Below, piece by piece: positions 63,416 through 64,000 of a DNA stretch of 64,000 nucleotides. The stretch is taken from NCBI RefSeq assembly GCF_011806425.1, contig NZ_JAATOV010000003.1, positions 372,001 through 436,000 of the forward strand. The letters run 5' to 3'. The translations under genes were made by a program, and so were the position numbers. This stretch comes from Thalassospira lucentensis. GTDB lineage: Bacteria; Pseudomonadota; Alphaproteobacteria; Rhodospirillales; Thalassospiraceae. Position 1 is the stretch's first letter. The number at the start of each line of letters is the position of its first letter. The notes under the pieces were generated by a model, which saw nothing but the letters and a program-made list of their open reading frames with translations, searched no databases and was not told the DNA's origin.

Positions 63416-64000
63416 GTAAATGCTTTCGTCAGTTTTTCGTGCGTTTCGTAATGGGTAAAATCAAGACTGATCGGCGTTACCGAAATATCGCCTTGTTCGA
63501 TTACCCGCAAGTCTGCATTTGGGTCTTCGGGCAAATCAGACAGAATTGCTCCAATCCAATAATACGGCTCACCGCGCGGATCATGGCGTTCGGCGATGTG
63601 ATCGCCAATTTGACGCTGACCTTGCGTTGAGACGCGGACACGCGCCCCACCCTGTGCTTCTTGTTCCGGAAAGTTCACATTGATCAAAACACCCTTTGGC
63701 CAAGTTGCCTCAACCAAGGACTTGGTCACGTCATTAAGATGTTTTTCCGCCGTGGTCCAATTGATCATTTCACCGGAAAAATACTGCGAAAATGCAATCG
63801 CAGGCACGTTTAGAAGTGTGGCTTCCATCGCCGCGGCGATCGTTCCGGAATAGGTCACGTCTTCACCAAGGTTTCCACCCCGGTTAATCCCCGACAAAAC
63901 AATATCAGGTGGCGTATCACGCATGATCTGCTGCAAGCCCAAAAGAATGCAGTCCGTTGGCGTCCCATCAACCGCATAATGGCGGTCATCGCGTTTATGA
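63412..64000 (-). CDS. surE: 5'-nucleotidase/survival protein SurE, C-terminal part
   Basis: The gene runs off the right edge, so the N terminus with the metal-binding DDG is missing. The visible 195 codons include the sequence before the first internal ATG at 63942 (HYAVDGTPTDCILLG), showing that this ATG is not the start. Typical segments are DIVLSGINRGGNLGEDVTYSGTI and AFSQYF. SurE dephosphorylates nucleotides and survives stress. It is translationally coupled to pcm. Confidence 0.94.
   Translation of the reverse strand, partial: HKRDDRHYAVDGTPTDCILLGLQQIMRDTPPDIVLSGINRGGNLGEDVTYSGTIAAAMEATLLNVPAIAFSQYFSGEMINWTTAEKHLNDVTKSLVEATWPKGVLINVNFPEQEAQGGARVRVSTQGQRQIGDHIAERHDPRGEPYYWIGAILSDLPEDPNADLRVIEQGDISVTPISLDFTHYETHEKLTKAFT

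Noticed and set aside
63412-63942. surE read as a complete 176-codon gene starting at 63942
   Set aside because: The same frame continues without a stop to the window edge with conserved SurE residues, so the gene is cut by the edge rather than short.

Overview
The window reads as a free-living alphaproteobacterial chromosome of moderate G+C. Rhodospirillales is likely and Thalassospira is my best guess; this rests on gene content and protein style, not on a database search. Supporting signs are direct-repeat LexA boxes (GTTC-N7-GTTC and GAAC-N7-GAAC), a folate-dependent TrmFO, an alphaproteobacterial-type RpoH, and homologues of mitochondrial complex I assembly factors next to secDF. There are no phage genes, insertion sequences, CRISPR arrays or defence islands; nearly everything is intact and tightly packed.

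Layout. 1-7926 (minus): tatD (cut by the edge), metG, holB, tmk, a D,D-carboxypeptidase, an RlpA-SPOR lipoprotein, an MltB-type transglycosylase and a YdcF-like protein, joining replication and tRNA charging to cell-wall remodelling. 8089-8178: tRNA-Ser(UGA). 9104-9442: a PhnA/YjdM zinc protein. 9833-14334: a polar amino-acid ABC importer with an AstE/AspA-type deacylase. 14548-17368: deoC, deoB and a DsbA-like thiol protein. 17426-23519: mfd and sdhE face recG, which carries a LexA-type box. 23626-29324: a DUF502 membrane protein, two Nudix proteins, rpoH with a long leader, a YchJ-like protein, ssb and free-methionine sulfoxide reductase.

29465-45914 is the most interesting block. A ugpBAEC glycerol-3-phosphate importer sits beside an amino-sugar system. 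One minus-strand operon holds murQ and a complete ABC sugar importer. A divergent plus-strand operon holds a BadF-type amino-sugar kinase, a GntR/UTRA regulator, a SIS-type glucosamine-6-phosphate deaminase, nagA, a Gfo/Idh dehydrogenase and a class II aldolase. The parts fit import of N-acetylmuramate and/or N-acetylglucosamine by an ABC transporter, phosphorylation inside the cell, removal of the lactyl ether by MurQ, then deacetylation and deamination to fructose-6-phosphate. Together with Ugp this looks like a unit for scavenging cell-envelope debris.

46110-64000: SOS-controlled uvrA, an unknown membrane protein, trmFO, a secreted protein, an NDUFAF6-like squalene-synthase-fold protein coupled to an MscS channel, an FAD oxidoreductase, an Mth938/NDUFAF3-like protein, a DMT exporter, secF-secD-yajC, a DUF815 ATPase, a degenerate LysM-M23 lipoprotein, pcm and the 3' part of surE.

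The main regulatory observations are: the uvrA and recG LexA-type boxes; a roughly 300-nt rpoH leader with a possible 13-codon peptide; a GlpR-like dyad before ugpB; repeated ATACCA/TGGTAT boxes between the two amino-sugar operons; and two long hairpins flanking the deacylase gene.
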